This document shows, in pieces, positions 53,792-63,651 of a stretch of DNA of 64,000 nucleotides. Positions within the stretch are counted from its first letter, which is position 1. Every line of letters begins with the position of its first letter. Under the pieces are notes generated by a model, which had not been told where the DNA came from, made no database searches, and saw nothing but the letters and a program-made list of their open reading frames with translations. This stretch comes from Chitinophaga sp. E66 (GTDB lineage Bacteria > Bacteroidota > Bacteroidia > Chitinophagales > Chitinophagaceae): positions 4,869,001 through 4,933,000 of the forward strand of contig CP079103.1 in the NCBI GenBank assembly GCA_019285755.1, read 5' to 3'. A program made the position numbers and the translations under genes.

Positions 53792-55555
53792 TCAAAATTG
53801 TATCCGCAAAGTCTCAAACTGCCCATCACTGATCTTCACCACCGCCGAGCCGCCAAACTCCTTCGCCTCCCCGAGAAGGTGCCCTTTATCTTTTCACCGA
53901 TCTGCCCGAACTGGGTGATCGTAACCCGGAATGTCTCAGATACGTACCGCTTTCCGTTTAATTCCAGCACCATGGAAACATCTTCAAAACTCCCCACATC
54001 TTCCCCTTCGAAATTAAGCGACAACTGCGTAGTGCCAGATAATATCGTACAAAGTGTCTCATGGCTCCTGAAGTCGTAGATGCTCATCGCGACGAACGTC
54101 TGACCGGCTACGCCGCCTATCTGGATCTGCTGCTGGTTATAACCGCCGCCGTGAATCTTGAACCTTGTGGGGGCGCTTTGTTCCTTAGGGCATACTTTCA
54201 CATCGCCCAATTCCTTGCCGGAATCATCGGCAGGTATCGCCACAATCAGTTCCGCACTGCCTCCCAGCATGTCAAACGCTTTCAATAACACTGTTTTTCC
54301 TTTAGGACCGAATATCTGGAACTGCGATTGATCGTTTGTATACGAACTGCCGATATGATTCCCGTCCAGGTAAATGCTCACCATTCCTGCATATGGCCGG
54401 CCTTCGCAGTCGGTTAACTTACCGGAAAGCGCGGGACCGCAAGGGAAGGATATATTTTGTGTGAGCGATTGCCCTGCCGCCGTGGGCGGCAAATTGACGG
54501 CAGCGCCGCGGCCATTATTGAGGCGGGGATCAAGTTGGATGGTAGCGGCTCTGTTTGCCGGCAACCGGGCTTTGAATTTACCGTCCTTATCTGTGGTTAC
54601 CGTGATTTGTCCCAGTGTTACATTGGCCCCGGCTACTTTGGATGACGCCCCGTTGCAGGGGTCAGTTACATTTCCTTCAACCAAACAGCTGAGCTCAGGC
54701 GCGTCCACGTTCCAGGTGGAGAAATGTCCGACTGTGCCAACATATAAGTTACCTTGCCGTGCAGCTTGCCCTTCTTCCTTCCAGATGCCCGAAACTTCAT
54801 CGAAGTGCCACAAGGGGATCGCATTAGGCGCGGTAGCCTGTTGGAAGGCCGGAATGGGAAACTTCAGTAAAGAAGTCTTTCCTGGTGCAAGTTGCAGTTT
54901 ATCCCCTGCGGGCGACTCCATGACAACATCCACCATACCATATGAGTATAACATGACGGTAGATTGATCGGCACGTACAGCGGAAAGGTCGCCCCGGGAT
55001 TTTCAGACTAAAGTCCCGATCCGCGGGATCGATATGTACCACCGCCAGGTTAACCGTTCCCGCATATGCGCTGCCGTCTGCTTTCACGATCGCGTTGGCC
55101 GGTATCTGGACAGACGCTCCGCCAGCTACCGTCAGTGTTCCTCCCGCGGCTGCCTGCAGCGTATGGGTTGTTTTTTTAGGTTGAAGGGTCAGGCGAACGA
55201 TAGTTGAATTGCCACCGGCGGTGAGCACCCGGCGTACCTGGCTACGATAACCGGCCTTAGAGCAGGAAATGAGTACAACGTTGCCATCCGACGTCTTCAG
55301 ATCACTGATGGTGAAAGCCCCTTTTGCATTCGTGGTTACCTGGTGAACGTCCGATTTTACGATGGCGCCCGGCATGGGGAGGCCATTTTCGTCAACCACC
55401 GTTCCACTCAATTCGATAGGTCCACCATTGTTTCCTGAGGGACCATCACCATGTGATGAATTGCTTTTCTTGCAAGCGCTTATGAGCAATACTAAACTAA
55501 ATACGAGATAAGACAGCCGGCGCAGCCGGGCTAAAATTTGGGGACAGATGTGCAT
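53792..55555 (-). CDS. Carboxypeptidase-regulatory-like-domain surface lipoprotein, copy B, frameshifted
   Basis: Exported lipoprotein of about 588 residues with signal LSYLVFSLVLLISAC (lipobox cysteine). Domain order equals copy A: IELSGTVVDENGLPMPGAIV, then QIPANAIVKADGSAYAGTVN, IPLWHFDEVSGIWKEEGQ, VGTVGHFSTWNVDAPE, a second domain (VEGNVTDPCNGASSKVAGAN) and a third (LSGKLTDCEGRPYAGMVSIY). Ends SDGQFETLRIQF. Breaks near 53860 and 54990. Starts are possible at 55555 or 55597. The two copies share the middle block closely and diverge most at the ends, as expected of a tandem duplication. Function unknown. Confidence 0.82.
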
Positions 55556-55754
55556 AAAACGAATGATGAAGAGTAAAATAATGAAGCTGTAATGCACGAA
55601 AAAGGAAAAGTCGATAACATGTCCCCTTTATGCAACGAAGTATCCGCAAATAATCAGGCTGAACCGTTAGATTAAAGGACTAAACCGGGACGGTAGACAT
55701 ATGTACTTCGAAATGACAGGCAAGGCAAGGGACGGGGATGTAGGAGTAACAAAA

Positions 55755-55782
55755 AAAGAGCGCTGTTTAAACAGCGCTCTTT
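55755..55782. terminator. Palindromic terminator after the lytic transglycosylase
   Basis: Perfect 14+14 palindrome AAAGAGCGCTGTTT / AAACAGCGCTCTTT, with a 7-A run on its left that becomes the U-tract for minus-strand transcripts. It lies 17 bp after the transglycosylase stop. No gene is seen in 55556-55754. Confidence 0.8.
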
Positions 55783-55799
55783 CTATATAAGAAGATAAG

Positions 55800-57032
55800 T
55801 TATTTCTTCCTGGTGGTGGTTCCTTTTTTAACCGGGGCTTTTTAGCTACTGGTTTTTTAACGGCAGCTTTTACCTCCGGCTTTTCACCGGGGCAGGGAAC
55901 CTGCTTCTGTCTACGGTGGCGGCCTTGTCATCCAGCGTCATTTGGAGAGATTCTTTAAGTATCTCTTCTTTTTCGGCCTGGAAGAGTTTCATTTTCTCTT
56001 TCGGGATGCGGAGGTCATAGCTGCTGGATTCTCCGGCGAGGGCCTGCGAGAAGCCGGGATTGAGTCTTTCCAGCTCGTTGGTTTCCATCGCGAGTTTTTT
56101 AGCGATGGCTTCGAGGCGGTATTTACCGGTGATGTTGAATTCAACGGTGTTGAACATATCTTCTTCGGTGATGGGAGCAGCTTTCCGGAATTCGGCAGCG
56201 GTGCTCATTCTTGCGTTGGGCAAAGATACTTTGGCGGTGTAATTGCTGCCTACGCCGAAGAAGGTGTTGAATCTGTCGAGGATATAACCTGTGGCGATGA
56301 ATTTGTACACGTGGTTACGGGACTCTGCGGGCAGGAAATACTGGATACCCCAGAAATCGCTGCGTCCGCTGATCTTTTGCGCGCGTTGTACGCCGCCGGC
56401 GCCGCAGTTATATGCGGCTACTACCAGCAGCCAGTCATCGAACTGGTCATAGAGCTCATTGAGGTATTTGGCGGCGGCCACGGTGGATTTATAAATATCC
56501 TTCCGTTCGTCTACCTTTTGCCGACGCTCAGTCCGAAGATGCGGGCGGTGCCACTCATGAACTGCCACATGCCAACGGCCCCTACGCGGGAGCGGGCATT
56601 GTGCATCAGGCTGGATTCGATCACGGCGAGGTACTTCATTTCCTCGGGAATGCCGTGATCTACGAATACTTTTTCGATCATCACGAAGTATGGCGCGGAG
56701 CGCTCCACCATGGCAGCCAGATGTCTGCTATAGCGGGTGGCATAATCGTTGATGTAATTCTTTACGAAATTATTGTTCATCTGCTCATACACCTTAGGGT
56801 GCTGATCACAGATGGAAGAGCCTGGGCGGCTCTTTTTACCGACAAGGAAGCTGGAGCTCCGTGCACCGTCGTGTCTTTCGGGAGGTGCCCGGCCTTTTCA
56901 AGGTAACGGAGGTATCGGCGGGGATTCCTGAACGGAATACACCATCTCCTTATTCACCTCAACGCTGGCGGCAACCACACTGGTACTCCCCACTAAAGCC
57001 GGCAATGATAGAAGTAAAAAGACTTTCGTCAT
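55800..57032 (-). CDS. MltD-like lytic transglycosylase with LysM region, frameshifted
   Basis: Periplasmic peptidoglycan-cleaving enzyme of about 411 residues. A signal peptide (MTKVFLLLSLPALVGSTSVVA) and a linker precede VYEQMNNNFVKNYINDYATR. The SLT domain has the catalytic glutamate in YLAVIESSLMHNARSR and then VGAVGMWQFMSGTARIFGL, VVAAYNCGAGGVQRAQKISG and YFLPAESRNHVYKFIATGYI. A LysM-like segment (YRLEAIAKKLAMETNELERL, NPGF) follows. The end is a Lys/Pro/Ala-rich tail (KKPVAKKAPVKKGTTTRKK). Breaks near 55855, 55885, 56525 and 56890 are in short base runs. It begins 15 bp after gatA on the same strand. Confidence 0.88.
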
Positions 57033-57047
57033 ACGCGTTGGTTTGTT

Positions 57048-58498
57048 TTAAACTGTGTCTACGTGGTGCATTTGCATCACTGTTTGTGCAATTTCTAACA
57101 AGTTCTGCTCGTCTAATTCGCTCGTTATAATCTGTAGGCCGTAAGGCATCCCGTTGGAATGCCTGGTTAAAGGAACGGAAATTGCCGGAACCCCTGTAAG
57201 GTTGGCCAACACCGTATAAATATCGGCAAGGTACATCGCGATCGGATCATCCATTTTCTCCCCGATCTTGAACGCGGTCGTTGGTACTGTAGGTAACAGG
57301 ATGGCATCGTATTGCTGCAAAATCCCCTGCATCTTTTCAACTACAAGCCTTCTTACCTGCTGAGCTTTCGTGAAATAAGCGTCGTAATATCCGGCGCTCA
57401 GTACGAAGGTTCCCAGCAATATACGCCTTTTACCTCTTTCCCGAAGCCTTCTGACCGCGATTTCTTATAGAAATCGGCCAGATCCAGCCCTTTTTCCGGC
57501 GTCCGGTAGCCATATCTGACCCCGTCGTACCGGCTTAAATTACTGGATGCCTCTGCCGTGGTGAGCACGTAATATGCCGCTACCACGAAATCAAGGTATT
57601 CAAAATCAACCGCTTCCACGGTATGACCTTCCGCCTTTAACTGTTCAAAGAAACTTTCAAATCCACCCCTCATTTCCGGGTCTAATCCCTCGTGATGGAG
57701 GGCATCCCTTAGATACGCGAATTTGCGCTTTTTATTGTGCAAATCGGTACTTAATTGGTATTGAGGCACTTCGCTTTGCGAGGCCGTGCTATCATAAGCA
57801 TCGGGACCGGCAACAACTTGCAGAACTTTGGCAACATCTGCAATATTCGGGCCAAAAATGCCAATCTGATCGAAGGAGGAAGCATATGCCAGCAGGCCAT
57901 GGCGGCTGATTCTGCCGTAAGTGGGCTTCAGCCCCACAATACCGCAGAAATCGGCCGGCTGCCGCACAGACCCCGGTATCAGAACCAAGGCTGACGTGGC
58001 AAAGACCTGCCTGAACGGCCACAGCGGACCCTCCAGATGAGCCTCCCGGCACGCGCGTCTCGTCTAGCGCATTAAGCGTAGGCCCGTAGGCGGAATTCTC
58101 ATTGGTAGACCCCATCGCAAACTCATCGCAGTTCAGCCGGCCAATAATAATAGCCCCTGCTTCCAGGAGCCTTTCCACCGCCGTGGCATTGTAGAGGGAC
58201 TCAAAACCCTCCAGTATCCGGCTCGCCGCACTTACGGCATGCCCTTTATAACATATAACGTCCTTTATACCAACGACAACGCCCGCCAGCAAACCTGGCC
58301 GCTCTCCTCTTTGGATCTTCTCATCCAGGGAACGGCCTGCCGGAGGGCGTCTTCCGTAAATACTTCCAGATATGCGTTCAAATGTCGGGTTCGCTCAATG
58401 CGGTCAAGGTACATACGTACCGTATCCTCGCAGGTCGCTTTCCCGGCATACAACGCCTCCTGAAAAGACGATATACTGCTGTATTCAGTCAAACCCAA
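57048..58498 (-). CDS. gatA: Asp/Glu-tRNA amidotransferase subunit A, frameshifted
   Basis: Amidase subunit of GatCAB, which releases ammonia from glutamine to amidate misacylated Glu-tRNA(Gln) and Asp-tRNA(Asn); cytosolic, about 483 residues. The Ser-cisSer-Lys triad is visible: Lys in VVVGIKDVICYKG, and the two serines in TRVPGGSSGGSAVAV and LGSDTGGSVRQPA. Further conserved: CDEFAMGSTNENSAYGP and GIVGLKPTYGRISRHGL; the C-terminus has LPTVPTTAFKIGE and LTGVPAISVPL. Breaks near 57420, 57980 and 58330, the last a C lost from CCCC. An essential gene in most bacteria lacking GlnRS or AsnRS, so the breaks are artefacts. gatB and gatC are not in this window. Confidence 0.94.
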
Positions 58499-58575
58499 AC
58501 CAGTTTAAATCTTACAATGGTAGATCTCTCCAAAAATCGGCTCTGCACCTGCTATTACTTCGCGGGAGCGATAGA

Positions 58576-58803
58576 TTAAGCCTGTTTCTTCACCTCAGTT
58601 TCACGCATTCCTTCTTCAACTTCACGGCGAACGTTGTCTTTCGCGTCCTTGAACTCACGGATACCCTTACCCAGGCCACGCATCAGTTCGGGAATCTTCT
58701 TGCCGCCAAACAGCAGCAATACCACAGCGGCGATGAGGATCAGTTCGGTCATACCGAGTTCCTGGAACAGTAAGAAAGGTGATTTAACGAAAATAGCAGT
58801 CAT
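58576..58803 (-). CDS. tatA: Twin-arginine translocase subunit TatA
   Basis: Small single-span component of the Tat protein exporter, 75 residues, intact. The membrane helix is MTELILIAAVVLLLFGGKK with the hallmark FGGKKIPELMRGLGKGIREF amphipathic helix, followed by an acidic tail (REVEEGMRETEVKKQA). The codon at 58803 gives MTAIFVKSPFLLFQELGM; the internal ATG before TELILIAA is also possible. It has its own promoter and lies between gatA and rplS. The Tat-like signal on the unknown glycosidase at 17522 would depend on this system. Confidence 0.95.
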   Translation of the reverse strand: MTAIFVKSPFLLFQELGMTELILIAAVVLLLFGGKKIPELMRGLGKGIREFKDAKDNVRREVEEGMRETEVKKQA

Positions 58804-58832
58804 TTCTCAGTTTTTAATTAGTGTTGAGCTAA

Positions 58833-58863
58833 CAAAGATAACGTTTATTTGGGCTTTCGCAAC
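58833..58863 (-). promoter_or_regulatory. Promoter for tatA
   Basis: Reading the minus strand: GTTG at 58863-58860, 19-bp spacer, TATCTTTG at 58840-58833. Matches TAnnTTTG exactly at -7 and TTG at -33; 30 bp before the tatA start. Confidence 0.65.
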
Positions 58864-58931
58864 CCCGGAAGGCACTTTAATGGAGTTTTAAGGTCTCTTT
58901 CACAAGTCCACCTAACGGCCTGTCTATCAAC

Positions 58932-58962
58932 AAAAAAAGCGGGAACCCTACCGGATCCCCGC
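58932..58962 (-). terminator. Terminator of the rpsP-rplS gene group
   Basis: On the minus strand a GCGGGGATCC stem pairs imperfectly with GGGTTCCCGC and is followed by seven T. It lies 24 bp after the repaired rplS stop. Confidence 0.75.
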
Positions 58963-58985
58963 ATACGAATTTCCTGTATAAAATA

Positions 58986-59335
58986 CTAAACCCTTTTTTT
59001 TCTTTGATACGGGCTGCTTTACCCTGACGCTCGCGCAGGAAGTACAGTTTAGCCCTTCTAACTTTACCAACCTTGTTCAGCACGATGCCGTCAATGTTGG
59101 GGGAGTACAGCGGGAAGAGGCGCTCAACACCTACCCCGTCAGAGATCTTACGAACAGTAAAAGTAGCCGTAAAACCAGTACCCTGGATTTTCACCACGTC
59201 GCCTTTGAAGGATTGGATACGCTCCTTGTTTCCTTCAACGATCTTATAGTTAACGGTAACGTTGTCACCGGCTTTAAACTTCGGAAATTGCTTGTTAGCA
59301 GTCAACTGCTCGTGAACAAAAGAAATTGCGTTCAT
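58986..59335 (-). CDS. rplS: 50S ribosomal protein L19
   Basis: Large-subunit protein at the 30S-50S interface, about 116 residues. Recognisable segments: PKFKAGDNVTVNYKIVEGNK, IQSFKGDVVKIQGTG, TFTVRKISDGVGVERLFPLY, SPNIDGIVLNKVGKVRRAKL and YFLRERQGKAARIKEKK. As written the frame runs about 35 residues past the usual end. Adding one A to the A-run near 58996 gives the natural end KEKKRV and a stop at 58986. It is downstream of trmD, the usual rpsP-rimM-trmD-rplS order, and also has its own promoter. Confidence 0.96.
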
Positions 59336-59357
59336 CTTTCAATTATTATTAGGACGG

Positions 59358-59388
59358 CAAAGGTAAGGAACAATATCCAATTACCAAC
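59358..59388 (-). promoter_or_regulatory. Promoter for rplS
   Basis: Minus strand: GTTG at 59388-59385, 19-bp spacer, TACCTTTG at 59365-59358, 23 bp before the rplS start. Exact TAnnTTTG element in the trmD-rplS gap. Confidence 0.65.
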
Positions 59389-59420
59389 ACCTTTTCCCGG
59401 TTTTTTAAATTTTATTTGCC

Positions 59421-60101
59421 TCAGTCGTGGTCCAGCAGGTCCGGCCGGCGGGCTTTTGTCCGCTTTAACGCCTCCTCGTGCCGCCACTCGTCTATCTTCC
59501 TGTGGTCCCCGCTCATGAGGATAGCGGGCACCTTCCAGCCCCTGAACTCCTCCGGACGGGTATACACCGGCGGCGCCAGCATATTATCCTGGAACGAGTC
59601 GAAAAGGGCCGACGTTTCATCGTTCAGCACACCGGGCAATAGCCGCCCGATCGCATCCACCACCACCGCGGCCGCCAGTTCCCCTCCAGACAGTACGAAA
59701 TCCCCGATCGAGATCTCCATGGTCACGAAATGCTCCCGCACCCGCTCGTCGATTCCCTTGTAATGCCCGCAGATAATCAACAGGTTACCTTTCATCGACA
59801 AACGGTTCGCCGTTTTCTGGTCAAATTGCCGCCCGTCCGGGGTCATGTAGATGATCTCATCATACGTAACCTCCTTTTGCAGCGATTCAATGGCATTTAC
59901 CAGCGGCTCGATCATCATCACCATCCCTGCCCCGCCGCCGAACTGGTAATCGTCGGTCTGGCTGTTTTTCAGGGTGGAGAAGTCCCGCAGCTGGTGAACA
60001 TTCACCTCCAGCAGGCCCTTGTTCCGCGCCCTTTTCATGATCGAATGGGAGAACGGGCTCTCCAGCAGATCGGGTTGTACGGTAATGATGTCTATCCGCA
60101 T
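59421..60101 (-). CDS. trmD: tRNA (guanine-37-N1)-methyltransferase
   Basis: SAM-dependent enzyme that methylates G37 of tRNAs to keep reading frame; SPOUT fold with a trefoil knot, homodimer, cytosolic. 226 residues, intact. Motifs: MRIDIITVQPDLLESPF, DDYQFGGGAGMVMMIEPL, the knot segments LLIICGHYKGIDERVREHF and ISIGDFVLSGGELAAAVVVD, then the linker SFQDNMLAPPVYTRPEEFRG and MSGDHRKIDEWR. It follows rimM by 11 bp. Confidence 0.97.
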   Translation of the reverse strand: MRIDIITVQPDLLESPFSHSIMKRARNKGLLEVNVHQLRDFSTLKNSQTDDYQFGGGAGMVMMIEPLVNAIESLQKEVTYDEIIYMTPDGRQFDQKTANRLSMKGNLLIICGHYKGIDERVREHFVTMEISIGDFVLSGGELAAAVVVDAIGRLLPGVLNDETSALFDSFQDNMLAPPVYTRPEEFRGWKVPAILMSGDHRKIDEWRHEEALKRTKARRPDLLDHD

Positions 60102-60112
60102 ATCGTTTTTCT

Positions 60113-60632
60113 TTACCCTAAATAAATATCAAGCAATCCGGCCGGCAGCTCCGGTGAAGGATCTTCCCTTTGCGGTCTACCTTCAGCATGGTCTGTTCGT
60201 TAAGCGGCAGCAGCATTTCCTTTTCCTTATAGGTGACCCTGGCCAGCAGCTGGTGCGGCATTTCGATGATCTCGTCCACCGTTCCCAGCTCGCCGTGTTC
60301 CTGGTCGTGTGCCATGAAGCCCAGAAGGCTAAGGGGCGCCTGTCCCGAGGCCTGTGCCTGGAAGTCTTCCTCCTGGAGGTACACCCCTTCTGCAGAAACG
60401 CCCTGGCCGCTTCCCGCGTGTCTATCCCCTCGAGTTTGAGGTAGATATGCCCGGCGTCTTTGGCTTTGGCTTTCTGTACGAAATAAGGCAGGAAACTGTT
60501 CTTCCGCTCTTCGATGAAGATAGCAGTCACGTCTTTGAGGGAGGATCGCTTGCCCAGGCTATGCTTCAGCAGCAATTCCCCGTCTGTGCCGTGAACGGCG
60601 GCCAGTTTTCCGATATTGAAATAGTTCGCCAT
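60113..60632 (-). CDS. rimM: 16S rRNA processing protein RimM, frameshifted
   Basis: Assembly factor for the 30S head that binds ribosomal protein S19; about 173 residues. The N-terminal RimM domain (YFNIGKLAAVHGTDGELLLK, LKLEGIDTREAARAFLQKG) and the C-terminal PRC-barrel (LLGFMAHDQEHGELGTVDEI, MLLPLNEQTMLKVDRKGK) are both present. Breaks near 60400 (lost G in a G-run, restoring QKGVYLQEEDF) and near 60155 (restoring the end PAGLLDIYLG). Between rpsP and trmD as in most bacteria. Confidence 0.93.
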
Positions 60633-60711
60633 GAGGTGGGTGGTGATAAAAAGCAAAAAGGGAATCTTTGCGAGCAAATCTTCCCTTTTTGAAATGTGTT
60701 ATTGCAGCGGA

Positions 60712-61175
60712 TTATGCTTCTGCCGGTGCTTCGCCTTCTTCAGCGGCGGGAGCGCTCGGAGCTACGTCCTCTACTTTACGAACTACCGGAGCGGCAGGAC
60801 GTACTACTCTTTTCTGGCTTTCGCGACGGGCGGTCACTTTTTCTTCGTGATCAGCCTGCCATTGCTCAAATTTCACGTAAGCGGTCGGCTCATCGAACAG
60901 ACCCAGCTTCACGCCACGGAGCAGGTGTTTCAGGTACAGTACGCCTTTGAAAGACAGGATTCTACGAACAGTGTCGGTGGGTTGAGCACCTTTCTGCAGC
61001 CAGCGGAGCGCTTTCTGCGTGTCGATGTTAATAGAAGCCGGTACGGTCAGCGGGTTGTAAGTACCGATTTTCTGAATGAATTTACCATCACGGGGCGCGC
61101 GGGCATCAGCCACTACGATAAAGTAAAAGGTCTTTTCTTGGCGCCGTGTCTCTGTAATCTGATCTTAACTGGCAT
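60712..61175 (-). CDS. rpsP: 30S ribosomal protein S16, frameshifted
   Basis: Small-subunit protein, about 154 residues. The start at 61175 gives MPVKIRLQRHGAKKRPFYFI after one T is restored near 61120 (TTT to TTTT). The core continues FIQKIGTYNPLTVPASINID and ALRWLQKGAQPTDTVRRILS. The last 50 residues are an Ala/Pro/Glu/Val-rich extension (RVVRPAAPVVRKVEDVAPSA) common in Bacteroidota S16. First gene of the rpsP-rimM-trmD-rplS group, with a clear promoter. Confidence 0.96.
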
Positions 61176-61231
61176 AAATAAGTCGAATTATTTTTTGCGA
61201 GTGGTGAAAAAAATTGTTTCTATTGGGGCAG

Positions 61232-61262
61232 CAAATGTATAGCTTAAAATGAATTTCACAAA
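61232..61262 (-). promoter_or_regulatory. Promoter for the rpsP operon
   Basis: Minus strand: TTTG at 61262-61259, 19-bp spacer, TACATTTG at 61239-61232. Full match to the Bacteroidota consensus, 57 bp before the rpsP start. Confidence 0.8.
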
Positions 61263-61298
61263 ATAAAAGTTCACTTTTTGCTTTTGCCGCTATTTTAA

Positions 61299-62618
61299 CT
61301 ATCTCATCTTTAGCCCTTTGGCTCCTCCGGGCATCTTATTCATCATTTTCATCATCTGACGCATTTGCTCAAACTGCTTCATGAACTGGTTGACGTCGGA
61401 GATTTCCTTGCCCGCGCCCTTCGCGATACGGCGGCGGCGGCTGCCATCGATCAAATCGGGGTTCGCGCGCTCCGCAGGCGTCATGGAATTGATCATCGCC
61501 TCGATGCCCTTGAAGGCGTCGTCGCTGATGTCCAGGTCCTTCACCGCTTTGCCCACCCCGGGGATCATGCCGAGCAGGTCTTTGATGGAACCCATCTTCT
61601 TGATCTGCGCCAGCTGCTCTTTAAAGTCATCGAAATCGAATTGGTTCTGGCGGATCTTTTTCTCGAGTTTCTTGGCCTGTTCTTCGTTGAACTGAGCCTG
61701 CGCACGCTCTACCAGGGTGGTGATGTCGCCCATGCCGAGGATACGCTGCGCCATACGTTCGGGGTAGAACACGTCGAGCGTGTCGAGCTTTTCGCCCATA
61801 GACACGAACTTGATCGGTTTCTCCACCGTGTAGGTGATGGTCAGCGCCGCGCCGCCGCGGGTATCGCCATCCAGCTTCGTGAGCACGATACCGGAGAAGT
61901 CGAGCCGCTCATTGAAGGCCTTGGCGGTGTTCACCGCATCCTGGCCGGTCATGGAATCCACCACGAAGAGGATTTCCTGCGGCTGTACTGCCTTTTTTAC
62001 GTTGCTTACCTCGGTCATCATCACCTCGTCGACCGCCAGGCGGCCCGCGGTGTCGATGATCACGACGTTATTGCCGTTGGCTTTGGCCTGTTTGATGGCG
62101 TTTTCCGCGATCTGAACGGCGTTCTTGTTTTCCGGTTCGCTATATACTTCCACCCCGATCTGCCCGCCGAGCACTTTCAGCTGATCGATCGCCGCGGGAC
62201 GGTAGATATCCGCCGCCACGAGCAGGGGTTTCTTGTTCTTTTTGGATTTGAGGAAATTGGCCAGCTTGCCGGAGAAGGTGGTTTTACCCGACCCCTGCAG
62301 GCCTGCTATGAGGATGACGGTGGGGTTGGCCTTGAGGTCGATCTCCACTTCGGTGCTGCCCATCAGCTCCACCAGTTCATCTTTCACAATCTTCACCATG
62401 AGCTGGCCGGGAGAGATGGCGGTGATCACCTTTTCGCCGAGGGCTTTGTCTTTTACGCGGTCGGTAAAGTCTTTGGCGATCTTGTAGTTCACGTCCGCGT
62501 CCACCAGGGCGCGGCGGATCTCTTTCACGGTAGCAGCGATATTGATTTCCGAGATGCGCCCTTCGCCTTTCAGCTGTTTAAAGGCTGACTCGAGCCGCTC
62601 TGATAATGATTCAAACAT
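61299..62618 (-). CDS. ffh: Signal recognition particle protein Ffh (SRP54)
   Basis: GTPase that binds signal sequences of nascent membrane proteins with 4.5S RNA and docks on FtsY; cytosolic. 439 residues, intact. The N domain is MFESLSERLESAFKQLKGEG. G-domain motifs: GLQGSGKTTFSGKLA, DTAGRLAVDEVMM and LTKLDGDTRGGAAL. The M domain includes KMGSIKDLLGMIPGVGKAV, SRRRRIAKGAGKEISDVNQF and a methionine-rich end (MRQMMKMMNKMPGGAKGL). A TATTTTTG box at 62695-62688 and a 14-bp palindrome lie just upstream. Confidence 0.98.
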   Translation of the reverse strand: MFESLSERLESAFKQLKGEGRISEINIAATVKEIRRALVDADVNYKIAKDFTDRVKDKALGEKVITAISPGQLMVKIVKDELVELMGSTEVEIDLKANPTVILIAGLQGSGKTTFSGKLANFLKSKKNKKPLLVAADIYRPAAIDQLKVLGGQIGVEVYSEPENKNAVQIAENAIKQAKANGNNVVIIDTAGRLAVDEVMMTEVSNVKKAVQPQEILFVVDSMTGQDAVNTAKAFNERLDFSGIVLTKLDGDTRGGAALTITYTVEKPIKFVSMGEKLDTLDVFYPERMAQRILGMGDITTLVERAQAQFNEEQAKKLEKKIRQNQFDFDDFKEQLAQIKKMGSIKDLLGMIPGVGKAVKDLDISDDAFKGIEAMINSMTPAERANPDLIDGSRRRRIAKGAGKEISDVNQFMKQFEQMRQMMKMMNKMPGGAKGLKMR

Positions 62619-62650
62619 ATACTTAAGCTGGTATGATCTTTAAAAATGCA

Positions 62651-62681
62651 AAATGGTGAATATTTCGAATATTCACCATTT
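62651..62681. repeat. Perfect 14-bp palindrome between rpoD and ffh
   Basis: AAATGGTGAATATT, 3-nt loop TCG, AATATTCACCATTT. It lies in the 5' leader of ffh, just after the -7-like box at 62688-62695, and 44 bp after the rpoD stop. It could be an operator, the rpoD terminator (TTTTGCATTTTT follows on the minus strand), or both. Confidence 0.7.
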
Positions 62682-62724
62682 GGACTGCAAAAATAAGTTT
62701 TTATGTGCGTTCGCTGTAAAAAAA

Positions 62725-63593
62725 TCAGCCACCGAGATAATTCCGCAGGAGTTTGCTGCGGGAGGTGGTGCGAAGCTTGGTAATCGCCTTGTCTTTGATC
62801 TGGCGGACGCGTTCGCGGGTGAGGCCGAATTTTTCGCCGATGTCTTCCAGGCTCATGGGATGTTCCACACCGATGCCGAAATAGAGCATGATCACGTCTT
62901 TCTGGCGGTCGGTGAGGGTAGACAGGGAGCGTTCGATCTCGCGGCGGAGGGAGTCGTGATGGTCGAGTTCCTCGTCTGCGCTGACAGCGTTGGGATTCTC
63001 GAGCACGTCGAGCAGGGAGTTATCTTCCCCGTCGATGAACGGCGCGTCCATAGACACGTGGCGGGCGGCAACGCCGAGGGTGGCTTCCACTTCCTCTGTG
63101 TTGATTTCGAGGATGGTGGCCAGCTCGTCGGGAGAAGGCTCGCGTTCAAACTCCTGTTCCAGCTGGGAATAGGCTTTGCTGATTTTATTGGAGAGCCCCA
63201 CCTTGTTGAGGGGAGGCGCACGATGCGGGATTGTTCTGCGAGGGCCTGGAGGATGGATTGACGGATCCACCATACGGCGTATGAGATGAATTTGAAACCG
63301 CGGGTCTCGTCGAAGCGCTGTGCCGCTTTAATGAGGCCGAGGTTGCCTTCGTTGATAAGGTCAGAAAGGGAAAGGCCCTGGTTCTGGTACTGTTTGGCCA
63401 CGGAAACCACGAAGCGAAGGTTGGCTTTGGTTAGCTTTTCCAGCGCGCGCTGGTCGCCCTGCTTGATGCGGATGGCCAGGTTCACTTCTTCTTCCGGCGT
63501 AATGAGATCCACTTTGCCGATCTCCTGCAAATACTTTTCTAGCGACTGGGACTCACGATTCGTGATGGACTTCGTGATTTTTAGTTGGCGCAT
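62725..63593 (-). CDS. rpoD: Primary RNA polymerase sigma factor RpoD, frameshifted
   Basis: Housekeeping sigma-70 factor of the short Bacteroidota form, about 287 residues without the long N-terminal region 1.1. MRQLKITKSITNRESQSLEK is the usual start (ATG at 63593; another in frame at 63599). Region 2 is LRFVVSVAKQYQNQGLSLSD with FKFISYAVWWIRQSILQALA, region 3 follows, and region 4 is MSLEDIGEKFGLTRERVRQI. One C is lost near 63225 (restoring RIVRLPLNKVGLSNKI). An essential single-copy gene cannot be truly broken here, which makes it the best proof that frameshifts in this window are sequence errors. Confidence 0.97.
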
Positions 63594-63651
63594 TGACATA
63601 GCACGGGAACAGTTACAGGTTATTTAAAAGTTAATTTAGAAGAATGCCCAA

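Noticed and set aside
53741..55782. Hairpins at 53741 and 55755 as copies of a mobile repeat
   Set aside because: They share only the AGCGCTGT core and each sits just after a stop codon; they are better explained as terminators.
61365..62588. 407-residue open frame on the plus strand opposite ffh
   Set aside because: Shadow of the intact ffh gene, typical of GC-rich codon bias.
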